Source: Shewanella benthica (GTDB lineage Bacteria; Pseudomonadota; Gammaproteobacteria; Enterobacterales; Shewanellaceae). From it: a DNA stretch of 64,000 nucleotides. Positions within the stretch are counted from its first letter, which is position 1. Every line of letters begins with the position of its first letter. The notes beneath the pieces are model-generated. The model made no database searches. It was not told the DNA's origin and was given only the letters and a program-made list of their open reading frames with translations. Where the stretch lies: the NCBI GenBank assembly GCA_023284085.1, contig JAKVHY010000015.1:1-64000 (forward strand), given 5' to 3'. Below are positions 55,559 to 63,448 of the stretch, one piece after another. The translations under genes and the position numbers were made by a program.

Positions 55559-55585
55559 AAAAAAGGAGCATTTCGCTCCTTTTTA
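55559..55585 (+). terminator. Rho-independent terminator of the sulfatase gene
   Basis: AAAAAGGAGC, loop ATTTC, GCTCCTTTTT, then more T. It separates the sulfatase from the following barrel protein, which can still be expressed by read-through. Confidence 0.8.
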
Positions 55586-55615
55586 TTTCTCTTCATTTTT
55601 TAAGCAAGGTGTCCG

Positions 55616-56263
55616 ATGAAATATATACCTCTATCTCTGTTAGTGATTGCTTTAACTCCATTCTATTGTGCTGCAGCTACAACCGCTGATGATGTGGATA
55701 TGTCTGATCCCATGGCTGTATACACTGGCGGAGATATTAAGGCTGGCAATCAGGGCCTGGGAGGGTCGCTACAATTCTCTGCTGGCAAGAAAAACTGGGC
55801 TGTAATGGGAAAAGTGGAAGCCACCAACAATTTTGATACCTATCGCGCCCGTATTTTTACACCAAATAAAATTACCGGTACAGGCATTTACATCGATGCG
55901 GGTAAAGACAACCACATCGATAGTTTAAGTTCTAACTACGCTACAATTGGCGTATTACAGGTGATCCCGGTCAATGATAAGTTGAGATTATATGTTGGCC
56001 TTACTTATGGGAAGTCTTGGGAAGAGAATAATAAATATCAAGATACTAAGCTCATCAATGCTCAGTTTTACGCTAAATATAAAATCGATGAGAAGTTTTA
56101 TATTATGGCCGCGCCGCAATATAAATACGGTCTGGATGGTGAGGAATTTCGTGATTTCTATGCCGAGCTTAGCCTAGGTTATAAGATAGACAAGAGTAAC
56201 ATCATCATGTTTACCGGCAGTACAGATCAACAAATGTGGCTGACCTATAAATTCAAAATATAA
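55616..56263 (+). CDS. Small exported beta-barrel-like protein
   Basis: 215 residues with a signal peptide (ending YCAAAT). The mature part alternates in the style of an outer-membrane beta-barrel (GSLQFSAGKKNWAVMGKVEA, AQFYAKYKIDEKFYIMAAPQ, AELSLGYKIDKSNIIMFTG) and ends in a hydrophobic/aromatic C-terminal strand (MWLTYKFKI). It probably inserts in the outer membrane. Family not recognised; it may be a channel linked to the sulfatase. Confidence 0.75.
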   Translation: MKYIPLSLLVIALTPFYCAAATTADDVDMSDPMAVYTGGDIKAGNQGLGGSLQFSAGKKNWAVMGKVEATNNFDTYRARIFTPNKITGTGIYIDAGKDNHIDSLSSNYATIGVLQVIPVNDKLRLYVGLTYGKSWEENNKYQDTKLINAQFYAKYKIDEKFYIMAAPQYKYGLDGEEFRDFYAELSLGYKIDKSNIIMFTGSTDQQMWLTYKFKI

Positions 56264-56449
56264 TAATTTGGATTATTTACGGGGGTCTACACCAGAAAAG
56301 GAAACAGTAAAGGGAGTGGTTAAAGTAAGTAGTTTAAGGGAAGAGTTAAAGGGAGTAACTCCCCCCTTAAACGAGATTAGGCTGGTATCGATTGGGTGAG
56401 TAGATAAGCGTTGCGTCGGTTACTTATTGGCGGGTTACTTATCGGCGAG

Positions 56450-57673
56450 TTAGTTAAAGGCCATGTTCATGGTGATTCCGAAAAATTGATTCGAGTTATC
56501 AAATTGTCCGTTCATGCCATCATTATTAATCTTAGGTTCGCCATAATCCACATAGCTATAATATGTATTGAAGGTGATGTCTTTGGTCCATTGATACGTT
56601 AGGCCAATACTGTAGCGGTGTTGGGTATCGACAGGCAGGTCAGCACCTTGGTATTCAGGCACATCCAATGGAGAGCTCGCATAGCCTATGCCGGCTTCCA
56701 GTCGCACCCTAGACGATAATTGATAACGAGCGCCCAGGGCACCAGTCCATACATTGTCAAAATCACGAGCTATTTGAGTCACATTATTGCCATTAATTGA
56801 TATCCGGGTCGATTCATTATCACTCCACTGTTCAAAACCTAGGCTCCAAACAAGACTCAGAGGTTGAGATAATTGATGCAGTCCGGAGATTTCAACTTGA
56901 CGTGGGTTCAATACGTTTAAACCTGCCAGGCCAGATTTGGCAGAGATGCTTGGATCCAATCTGTCTGGCACATTCGGTAGATCTACCTTGATAGCATCAC
57001 TATTAAACATTCCGGTTAAGTCATGATCCATTCGAGATCTATAGGTAATACCAAAACGTGTATCTTTATCCCACTGATATATGGCACCAAGGTTATAACC
57101 CAAAGACCAACTGTCTGTATTCACATTGGCTTGACCATATAACAGGTTTTCTTCAAACGTCGCGTAGTCAATTTGAAGGCCTGCACCTAAAGAGAGCTTT
57201 GGATTAACTTGATAAGAAACACTTGGATTAAACTGCATTACCGATAATCTGAGATCATTTAAATTTAATGCTCCTCCATAGCTGGTTCCATAGTCTAATG
57301 CGCTTCCTCCCTGGACTGAGATGCTCATGCCAAGATGCACATCATCATTTAGTTGATGTACATAATAGAGGGAGCCATAGGGTTGCAGTCCTCCGGCATT
57401 GCCACTATCCAAGCTAGGATCTGATGCATCTTTATAGTTAACCCCGAGATCCATCACGGCCAGGTTAACGCTCAGTGCATCACCATCGAGGTAACTCATA
57501 CCGGCGGGATTCGAATATGCTACCGAGGCATTTTCGGCTATCACAGCACTGCCTGCTCCGGCTGTGCTCACTGTCATGGTACTCATTTCTGGGATTAAGG
57601 TGCCGGCCGCATTTGCCTGACAGGCGAGCAGCAAGGCTGAACTTAATAGGGTTAAGGAGTGTATTTTCTTCAT
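56450..57673 (-). CDS. FadL-family outer-membrane porin
   Basis: 407 residues with signal peptide (ending CQANAAG). The FadL/TodX family imports long-chain fatty acids or aromatic hydrocarbons across the outer membrane. The N-terminal hatch shows STAGAGSAVIAENASVAYSNPAGMSYL, with the NPAGM motif. The C-terminal part is a 14-strand barrel and the protein ends in aromatic-hydrophobic FFGITMNMAFN. Within this block it suggests a hydrophobic substrate. Confidence 0.9.
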   Translation of the reverse strand: MKKIHSLTLLSSALLLACQANAAGTLIPEMSTMTVSTAGAGSAVIAENASVAYSNPAGMSYLDGDALSVNLAVMDLGVNYKDASDPSLDSGNAGGLQPYGSLYYVHQLNDDVHLGMSISVQGGSALDYGTSYGGALNLNDLRLSVMQFNPSVSYQVNPKLSLGAGLQIDYATFEENLLYGQANVNTDSWSLGYNLGAIYQWDKDTRFGITYRSRMDHDLTGMFNSDAIKVDLPNVPDRLDPSISAKSGLAGLNVLNPRQVEISGLHQLSQPLSLVWSLGFEQWSDNESTRISINGNNVTQIARDFDNVWTGALGARYQLSSRVRLEAGIGYASSPLDVPEYQGADLPVDTQHRYSIGLTYQWTKDITFNTYYSYVDYGEPKINNDGMNGQFDNSNQFFGITMNMAFN

Positions 57674-57702
57674 AGAATGATTCTCTTTCTGTGCCTAGAG
57701 CC

Positions 57703-57743
57703 AAACAAAAAGAGTATCTTGAGCGAACACCCAAGATACTCTT
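57703..57743 (-). terminator. Rho-independent terminator, minus strand
   Basis: AAGAGTATCTTG (57710-57721) pairs with CAAGATACTCTT (57732-57743) in 12 bp; on the minus strand a T-run follows (A-run 57707-57710). It ends the DUF1254 copy 2 transcript before the FadL gene. Confidence 0.8.
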
Positions 57744-57816
57744 CATCGAGACCTGTCGTTACTCCCATTCCATATAAGTCTCTTTTTAGTTCAGAGACTT
57801 ACTCGGAATGATGTCA

Positions 57817-59214
57817 TTACTGTTTGATTACTTGGGGAAGTTGGTAGGTGTTGTCTAATACAGCTTGGGTTGGCTCATACAAACGCATATGTAAGTAGAA
57901 ATTATCTTCTGGTGTGGGTAGCCAGTTACATTGTGCATCTAGTGGCTTATCGTGCTGAATGCATACGGTTAATGAGCCATTCTTGTTGTAAGTCAGTTCA
58001 TCTTTACGGCTGCTGGATATCGAGTAGCGGTTAATACTGTTGGGTACCATAAATAAGTGCTTCGCATCGTACATGGTCAATGACCAGAATGCTTTTGCCG
58101 GCGCATCGGCTGGCATCGTCATTCTGTATTGATTCTTTCCTGACAGTTGTTGTCCATCCTCATCCGTATAACGATTGGGGTATAAGGCTCTCTCTTTAGT
58201 ATTTAATCCCCCGGCGCGGAAGTTAATACTGGCCCGGCTTAAGAAATCATTACCGTACTTACCTCCCTTAAACATCATCGACCAGCCATTATTCTTGGTG
58301 CCTAAATTCCGGCCTGCGTATTCGATGATCTGTGGCGCAGCATTGAGTGCACGCATCAGGCCTTTTTTCTGATCTGCGGTTAAATTATCAGGGTCGAAGG
58401 GCTTATCTTTACCTATGTCTATGTACTTAAATTGATCGACGATAGAGGCATCGGCAGGAATGGGATTATTGCGTAGCTCTTTATCAATCAGTTTATACCA
58501 GTCCAATCCTTGAGGGCGGGCCATAGGAGGGATGCCACCTTTAGCATGGGTTAATTTCACACTTAGATGCTGCTGTCCAAGTTCTGATAGGGGGTAATTA
58601 ATGAAGCCATCATGAATTTTTAATGCAGCATTTAGATCTTTATTACCGGCAACTCCGGTTCTTTGAATGTACCAGACAAAGGGGGTTCTCGACTCTATGA
58701 TGCCGTCAATTCCGTCAGGGGTTTTGCCGCTAGCGCTTTTCCAGCCCTTGTTTACCAGTAGGTACTTACCACCATCTTTACCGACATTATCTTCAATTAA
58801 ATTGCCTACGGCTTCGGAGTAGTCATCCAGTAGCTGCACAATGAAATAACGATTGTTAGTGGGCGGTATTTCAATCACCAAGGGGCCAGTTTGATTTAAA
58901 TTTATGTGTGATTGCGAATACAAGGTATCGTTATTCACCGTTGGAACAATTTTGTCATCTGGCCCAGCTAAGCTAACGGTTTTACCCATCATGTTCATCG
59001 GTGCCATGCCATTATCCATTGGCGTCTTTACGCTCGTCGAGGTTTGTCTGACTTGCGCTACGGTCAGTGGCCCTGCACCGTAGATAAAGGCTTGTAGACC
59101 TAAGTTATAAGCCAATTCTTCCTGGGGGTTTATTGGTGTCAATTCAGCCGAAAATGCCGCTGTGCTGCTCAATAAACTTGCCGCAATGAGTGTAGAAATT
59201 ATCGCCTTTTTCAT
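57817..59214 (-). CDS. Exported DUF1254/DUF1214 protein (copy 2)
   Basis: 465 residues with a signal peptide (ending TAAFSAE). Same two-domain design as the protein at 52509-53948: TVNNDTLYSQSHINLNQTGP and NRYFIVQLLDDYSEAVGNLI in DUF1254, and the DUF1214 end (PAKAFWSLTMYDAKHLFMVP, CNWLPTPEDNFYLHMRLYEP). The two are paralogues but clearly diverged. This one is divergent to the maturase gene (162 bp between starts). Confidence 0.9.
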   Translation of the reverse strand: MKKAIISTLIAASLLSSTAAFSAELTPINPQEELAYNLGLQAFIYGAGPLTVAQVRQTSTSVKTPMDNGMAPMNMMGKTVSLAGPDDKIVPTVNNDTLYSQSHINLNQTGPLVIEIPPTNNRYFIVQLLDDYSEAVGNLIEDNVGKDGGKYLLVNKGWKSASGKTPDGIDGIIESRTPFVWYIQRTGVAGNKDLNAALKIHDGFINYPLSELGQQHLSVKLTHAKGGIPPMARPQGLDWYKLIDKELRNNPIPADASIVDQFKYIDIGKDKPFDPDNLTADQKKGLMRALNAAPQIIEYAGRNLGTKNNGWSMMFKGGKYGNDFLSRASINFRAGGLNTKERALYPNRYTDEDGQQLSGKNQYRMTMPADAPAKAFWSLTMYDAKHLFMVPNSINRYSISSSRKDELTYNKNGSLTVCIQHDKPLDAQCNWLPTPEDNFYLHMRLYEPTQAVLDNTYQLPQVIKQ

Positions 59215-59376
59215 ATTAACGCCTCTTTCATAAATATCAGCAAAGGCTAGCGACTCTTAGTCGTAATTAACAATTAAAAGAATGAATAGCCGCTATTAAA
59301 AATATCAATTCGACTGGTGCAATAAAATTGCATAAATTAATAACAATCGATAATTTCTATGAAAGAAGGTAATGGG

Positions 59377-60543
59377 ATGACAGTGACATCTAATCCGGCA
59401 CCAATAATGCCATATAGCCTCTTTATCAAATCTGAAAGTGCTAAATGCAATTTGGATTGTCACTATTGCTATTACCTTAAAAACGAAGATAAGCAAAAAC
59501 CAGGGATGGATGAAGCGACATTAGAGAAAATGATTGTCAATCATATGAAGTCACAACCTGAACAATCTGGTGTTGTCGATTTTATCTGGCATGGCGGTGA
59601 GCCTATGATGAGAGGATTAGACTTCTATCGCTCTGCCATTGAATTACAGCAGCAAAAATCCGCCACACCCATCCAAAACACGATTCAAACCAATGGCACC
59701 TTAATTAATGATCGTTGGGCCGCTTTCTTCGCTAAGCATCACTTTATGGTTGGGATCAGCATAGACGGTCCGCAACTTATCAATGATATTGCTCGTATTG
59801 ATAAAAGCGGACATTCCTCATTCGAAAGAACCATGCGCGGCATACGTCATCTGCAACAGCATAAGGTTGATTTCAATACACTCACAGTGATTAATAATAA
59901 GAGTTATCGCCACGGGAAGCTGATCTATCAGTTTTTAAAGGATAACGGCAGCACTTATCTGCAATTTCAGCCTTGTATCGATCATGAAATGGATCGCCGA
60001 TTCGATTATGACTGGACCATTTCGGGTAAACAATGGGGACAATTTCTGTGTGAAGTATTCGATGAGTGGGTAGAAAACGACATAGGTAAAATTTATGTCC
60101 AATTCTTTGAAAACTGCCTGATGATTCTAATGGGGCACCAGAGCCAGATGTGCCACCACGCCGATACCTGTGGTCAGCAACTTATGATCGAGTCCAATGG
60201 AGAAGTTTTTAGCTGTGATCATTATGGTTATGATGAATACAAGCTTGGTAATATCCACCAGGACAAGGCGTCCTTCGCGACTATGGTAAGTTCAGAGCAA
60301 CAAGTCAATTTTGGCCAAGATAAACACCAGTCATTAAGCCAAAAATGTCTGCAATGTGATTTTAAACCCTTATGCAACGGTGGTTGTCCAAAAAACAGAA
60401 TCGCTAGCACTGATAATGGTGAAGATCTCAATGTTCTCTGCGAAGGTTATGAAATCTTCTTTAAGCATTCACTTCCTGTGATGCTGAGAATGGTTGATGC
60501 AATGCAGCAAGGCTATTCACCGCTGCACTATCGGGTGTTTTAA
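59377..60543 (+). CDS. Anaerobic sulfatase-maturating enzyme (radical SAM, anSME)
   Basis: About 388 residues from ATG 59377 (AAGG seven bases upstream; ATG 59359 would add six residues). The radical SAM cluster motif CNLDCHYC (Cys24, 28, 31) follows SLFIKSESAK. WHGGEPMMRGLDFY and QTNGTLI are typical of anSME. The SPASM region has CHHADTCG, FSCDHYGY, CLQCDFKPLCNGGCPKNR. The enzyme turns the active-site Ser or Cys of sulfatases into formylglycine in the cytoplasm, before export. Its client is almost certainly the Ser-type sulfatase at 53995. Confidence 0.93.
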   Translation: MTVTSNPAPIMPYSLFIKSESAKCNLDCHYCYYLKNEDKQKPGMDEATLEKMIVNHMKSQPEQSGVVDFIWHGGEPMMRGLDFYRSAIELQQQKSATPIQNTIQTNGTLINDRWAAFFAKHHFMVGISIDGPQLINDIARIDKSGHSSFERTMRGIRHLQQHKVDFNTLTVINNKSYRHGKLIYQFLKDNGSTYLQFQPCIDHEMDRRFDYDWTISGKQWGQFLCEVFDEWVENDIGKIYVQFFENCLMILMGHQSQMCHHADTCGQQLMIESNGEVFSCDHYGYDEYKLGNIHQDKASFATMVSSEQQVNFGQDKHQSLSQKCLQCDFKPLCNGGCPKNRIASTDNGEDLNVLCEGYEIFFKHSLPVMLRMVDAMQQGYSPLHYRVF

Positions 60544-60546
60544 AAA

Positions 60547-60579
60547 GCATATTTGGATTCAACAGGCCTGTGATAGACT
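60547..60579 (+). repeat. Right copy of the promoter-like direct repeat flanking the sulfatase block
   Basis: GCATATTTGGAT (60547-60558) and CTGTGATAGACT (60568-60579), identical to the left copy in both 12-mers and spacing. It starts three bases after the maturase stop codon and lies 27 bases before the elaA start, so it is probably the elaA promoter. Confidence 0.75.
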
Positions 60580-60606
60580 GAGTTTTTACTCTGACGGAGA
60601 ATGGAA

Positions 60607-61065
60607 ATGCAGTGGAGTGAATTGGCGTTTAATGCACTCTCAGTCGATGAGTTATATGAGCTGCTAAAGCTCAGAGTCGATATCTTCGTGGTGGAGCAAA
60701 ATTGCCCCTATCCGGAGCTAGATGATAAAGATAGACACAGTGAAACACGGCACTTGCTGGGACGAAATCCTCTGGGTGATATTGTCGCCTATGCGCGAGT
60801 CTTGGCCCCGGGTGTGAGCTATCCAGAGGTGAGTATAGGTCGTGTCGCCGTGGCGGAGCACGCTAGGGGCGCTGGTGTCGCCCATCAACTGATGCAAGAA
60901 TCCATAAAGCTAGCTAAGCAATATTGGCCCAATGAGAATATTCAATTAGGCGGACAAGAATATCTGCAGAGTTTCTATCAGAAGTTAGGCTTCGAACCTG
61001 TGTCTGAGGTGTATCTGGAGGATGGGATCCCACATCTGGATATGCTCTATAAAACCGGTAAATAA
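60607..61065 (+). CDS. elaA: GNAT acetyltransferase ElaA
   Basis: 152 residues, the usual ElaA length. LLKLRVDIFVVEQNCPYPELDDKD, IVAYARVL, IGRVAVAEHARGAGVAHQLM and the FYQKLGFEPVSEVYLEDGIPH end closely match E. coli ElaA. ATG 60607 is chosen over 60601 because GGAGA ends directly before 60601. Function not established beyond the acetyltransferase fold. Confidence 0.9.
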   Translation: MQWSELAFNALSVDELYELLKLRVDIFVVEQNCPYPELDDKDRHSETRHLLGRNPLGDIVAYARVLAPGVSYPEVSIGRVAVAEHARGAGVAHQLMQESIKLAKQYWPNENIQLGGQEYLQSFYQKLGFEPVSEVYLEDGIPHLDMLYKTGK

Positions 61066-61067
61066 AA

Positions 61068-61102
61068 AGAGCACTCCGGGGATAAGTGGAGCGCTCCTTT
61101 TT
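61068..61102 (+). terminator. Rho-independent terminator of elaA
   Basis: GAGCACTCC and GGAGCGCTC pair with one mismatch and are followed by CTTTTT. Confidence 0.7.
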
Positions 61103-61127
61103 GGGTATGACCACAATAAATTGAAGT

Positions 61128-61373
61128 TTATTCCCTTAGCTGGACCTTAGTGTCGAAATCAACTGCACCATGGTGGCGGATACTGGCCACTTGGTTATGC
61201 TGTGCGATCACTGCTAATGGTCCAGAGGGCAAATGGCGGACAAACAAGAGCCGATATCCGAATCGATGTAGGCTGTATAGTGCCATCTTTTGCTCGGCGC
61301 TCATTGAGTGCCAATGTTCGCTTTGCTCCAGCTTGGTACTTCGCCTATCTTGCACTTGTTGTGCTATTTGCAT
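61128..61373 (-). CDS. Small protein of unknown function
   Basis: 81 residues from ATG 61373, or 58 from an internal ATG at 61304. The C-terminal half (LHRFGYRLLFVRHLPSGPLAVIAQHNQVASI) has the alternation of a folded beta-rich domain, better than the overlapping plus-strand frames (61150-61458), which read as shadows. It converges with elaA. The start is uncertain because both ribosome sites are weak. Confidence 0.55.
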   Translation of the reverse strand: MQIAQQVQDRRSTKLEQSEHWHSMSAEQKMALYSLHRFGYRLLFVRHLPSGPLAVIAQHNQVASIRHHGAVDFDTKVQLRE

Positions 61374-61592
61374 ATTTTTATCTTCACGTATGCAGGCCGA
61401 TGCTGCCTGTCTGTTTTCGCACTTTTTGCGCTCACTTCCTCTCGAGAGAGGTAGGTGAAGTGTTATAGTAACAGTTCAATGCTGAACGAAAATTGAACTG
61501 TATCATCGTATACTCATTTATAAGTAGATGAAAGTCTTTCCTGAGAGCTAGTTCACAGTTTATTAGGTCTGAGTTTATTAGAAGAGGTTAAC

Positions 61593-62477
61593 TTGCTGAA
61601 TTATATCGAGCCTGTGTTTCGCCCCCCATCTGAGTGGAAGTCACTTATCTTGCAGGTGACTAATGGTTGTAGCTGGAATAAGTGCAGCTTCTGCGACATG
61701 TACACGGCACCACAGAAACGCTTTCGCGCCCAGAAACTGGATAAAGTGGCCGATGATATTAAGGCGGTGGCTCGTCGGGGAGTGAGTGTAGCTCGTGTTT
61801 TTCTGGCCGACGGCGATGCCATGAGTCTGCCTTTTTCCAGGTTAGAAGAGATCTGTTTGTTGATCCGGGAACACTTGCCTCAAGTCACGAGAATAAGCAG
61901 TTACTGCTTGCCGAGAAACTTGAAAAATAAGAGTCCAGAACAGTTGCTTAGATTGAGGGAACTTGGCTTGTCTTTGCTCTATATCGGCTGTGAGAGTGGT
62001 GATGATGAGGTGCTTAAGCGTATCGAGAAGGGGGAGACCTATGCGTCTTCTCTGGAGGCGCTGCATAAGATAAAGGCTGCCGGTATAAAGTCTTCTGTGA
62101 TGATCCTCAATGGCTTAGGCGGAACTGAGCTCTCTGAGCAGCATGCAATCAACTCGGCTCGCTTGATGAATGCCGCACAGCCGGAATTCCTCTCGACTCT
62201 AGTCGTGACGCTACCCTTAGGCACACAGAGAATGGATAAAGCCTATGACGGCCTTTTTCAGCTGCCAGATCAGATGGGGCTATTCAGGGAGATGCATACC
62301 CTGTTACAGAATTTGGAGTTGAATAAAACGATATTTCGTTCGGATCATGCATCGAATTATTTGGTGCTCAAAGGCATATTAGGCAAGGATAAGAGCGAGT
62401 TGCTTGCCCAAGTCGAAGGTGCAATACACAGACCTCAGCAGACCATACTCAGACAGGAATGGCAGCGGGGTCTCTAG
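61593..62477 (+). CDS. Radical SAM protein
   Basis: 294 residues from a TTG start with AGAGG five bases upstream. The cluster motif is CSWNKCSFC (spacing C-x4-C-x2-C) after ILQVTNG. Further regions FLADGDAMSLP, YIGCESGDDEVLKRIEKGE and MILNGLGG are typical of the Elp3/B12-free radical SAM group. There is no SPASM or TRAM domain. Reaction and substrate unknown. Confidence 0.85.
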   Translation: MLNYIEPVFRPPSEWKSLILQVTNGCSWNKCSFCDMYTAPQKRFRAQKLDKVADDIKAVARRGVSVARVFLADGDAMSLPFSRLEEICLLIREHLPQVTRISSYCLPRNLKNKSPEQLLRLRELGLSLLYIGCESGDDEVLKRIEKGETYASSLEALHKIKAAGIKSSVMILNGLGGTELSEQHAINSARLMNAAQPEFLSTLVVTLPLGTQRMDKAYDGLFQLPDQMGLFREMHTLLQNLELNKTIFRSDHASNYLVLKGILGKDKSELLAQVEGAIHRPQQTILRQEWQRGL

Positions 62478-62509
62478 CAGCCTAAGTTAGACTTCTGAGA
62501 TTTTTCTGG

Positions 62510-63448
62510 TCAGTCTCTGAGGCTGCTCGATCTGAGTGAGTCGGTTATGCTTAGGCAGTAATCTTTAAACCACTGGATAAGTGGATCCTTATGCACTCTT
62601 GCATGCCAATATAAGGCACTCTCAATTACCGGCATCTCTTCATGGTGAATGAAGGTCAGTTTATCTTGCCAATAGGTATTCTGGATAATGGTATCGGAAA
62701 GAAAAGCGATATGTTTTCCCGCCAGTAGTCCGTTTCTGAGTACCAGCATAGAGCTACTGGAAAAACTGGTTTTACGAGTCAGATTATTGGCCTGCACTAA
62801 CTGATTAACCTGTGTTTCTGCTGCACTTGAAGCTGAATACTCCGCAGTAGCGAAACTGAAAATCTCCTCCAGACTAGGATTGACCAGCTGATTGATGGGA
62901 TGATCCGGACTGGAAGCGATACAATATTTATCTCTGGCGATATGACGACCGTATATGTTTGCCGGGGGAGCTATTTTACCGCCGGCGCAGAGGTCAATTT
63001 CCCCTGATTCCAACATGGCAAACATGTCTTTCGGTTGATGTAAGAACTCCAACTCGACGTTCGGTGCTGCCTGCATTACCATTTTGAGTATCTGGGGAAC
63101 AATTTCAGACGTCATACTATCGATGAATGCGATTCGAATGACGCCATGTACTTCTTGAGGATCGAAGGTTTTCTGCAGTATTAGACGACTGCTCATCTCC
63201 AGCCATTCCAACAGATTTGGCAATAAAGCCAGAGCCTTCTCCGTCGCCTTAATGCCTTGGCCATGTTTCATAAATAAGGCTTCATCGAATAAATTACGCA
63301 GCTTCTTTAAATTTTGACTCATGGCGGGCTGCGAAATATCGAGGCGTTCGGCACTCTTGGAAACGCTCTGCTCTTCGATCAATACTGTCAGACTCAGCAG
63401 TAGATTAAGATCGCAGCGTTGAATTATTTTTAGATCCGAGTGGTTCAT
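62510..63448 (-). CDS. LysR-family regulator
   Basis: 312 residues. Winged helix (CDLNLLLSLTVLIEEQSVSKSAERLDISQPAMSQNLKKL) and LysR effector domain (GVIRIAFIDSMTSEIVPQIL). Its ATG overlaps the stop of the preceding LysR gene by four bases (ATGA), so the two are translationally coupled. It converges with the radical SAM gene. Confidence 0.9.
   Translation of the reverse strand: MNHSDLKIIQRCDLNLLLSLTVLIEEQSVSKSAERLDISQPAMSQNLKKLRNLFDEALFMKHGQGIKATEKALALLPNLLEWLEMSSRLILQKTFDPQEVHGVIRIAFIDSMTSEIVPQILKMVMQAAPNVELEFLHQPKDMFAMLESGEIDLCAGGKIAPPANIYGRHIARDKYCIASSPDHPINQLVNPSLEEIFSFATAEYSASSAAETQVNQLVQANNLTRKTSFSSSSMLVLRNGLLAGKHIAFLSDTIIQNTYWQDKLTFIHHEEMPVIESALYWHARVHKDPLIQWFKDYCLSITDSLRSSSLRD

Noticed and set aside
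56264-56449. Short repeats such as GGTTACTTAT near the end of the FadL gene
   Set aside because: Only two imperfect copies, with no clear structure beyond ordinary intergenic sequence.
61150-61468. Two overlapping plus-strand ORFs after elaA
   Set aside because: They overlap each other and a better minus-strand candidate, and their peptides have odd composition rich in Arg and Cys.
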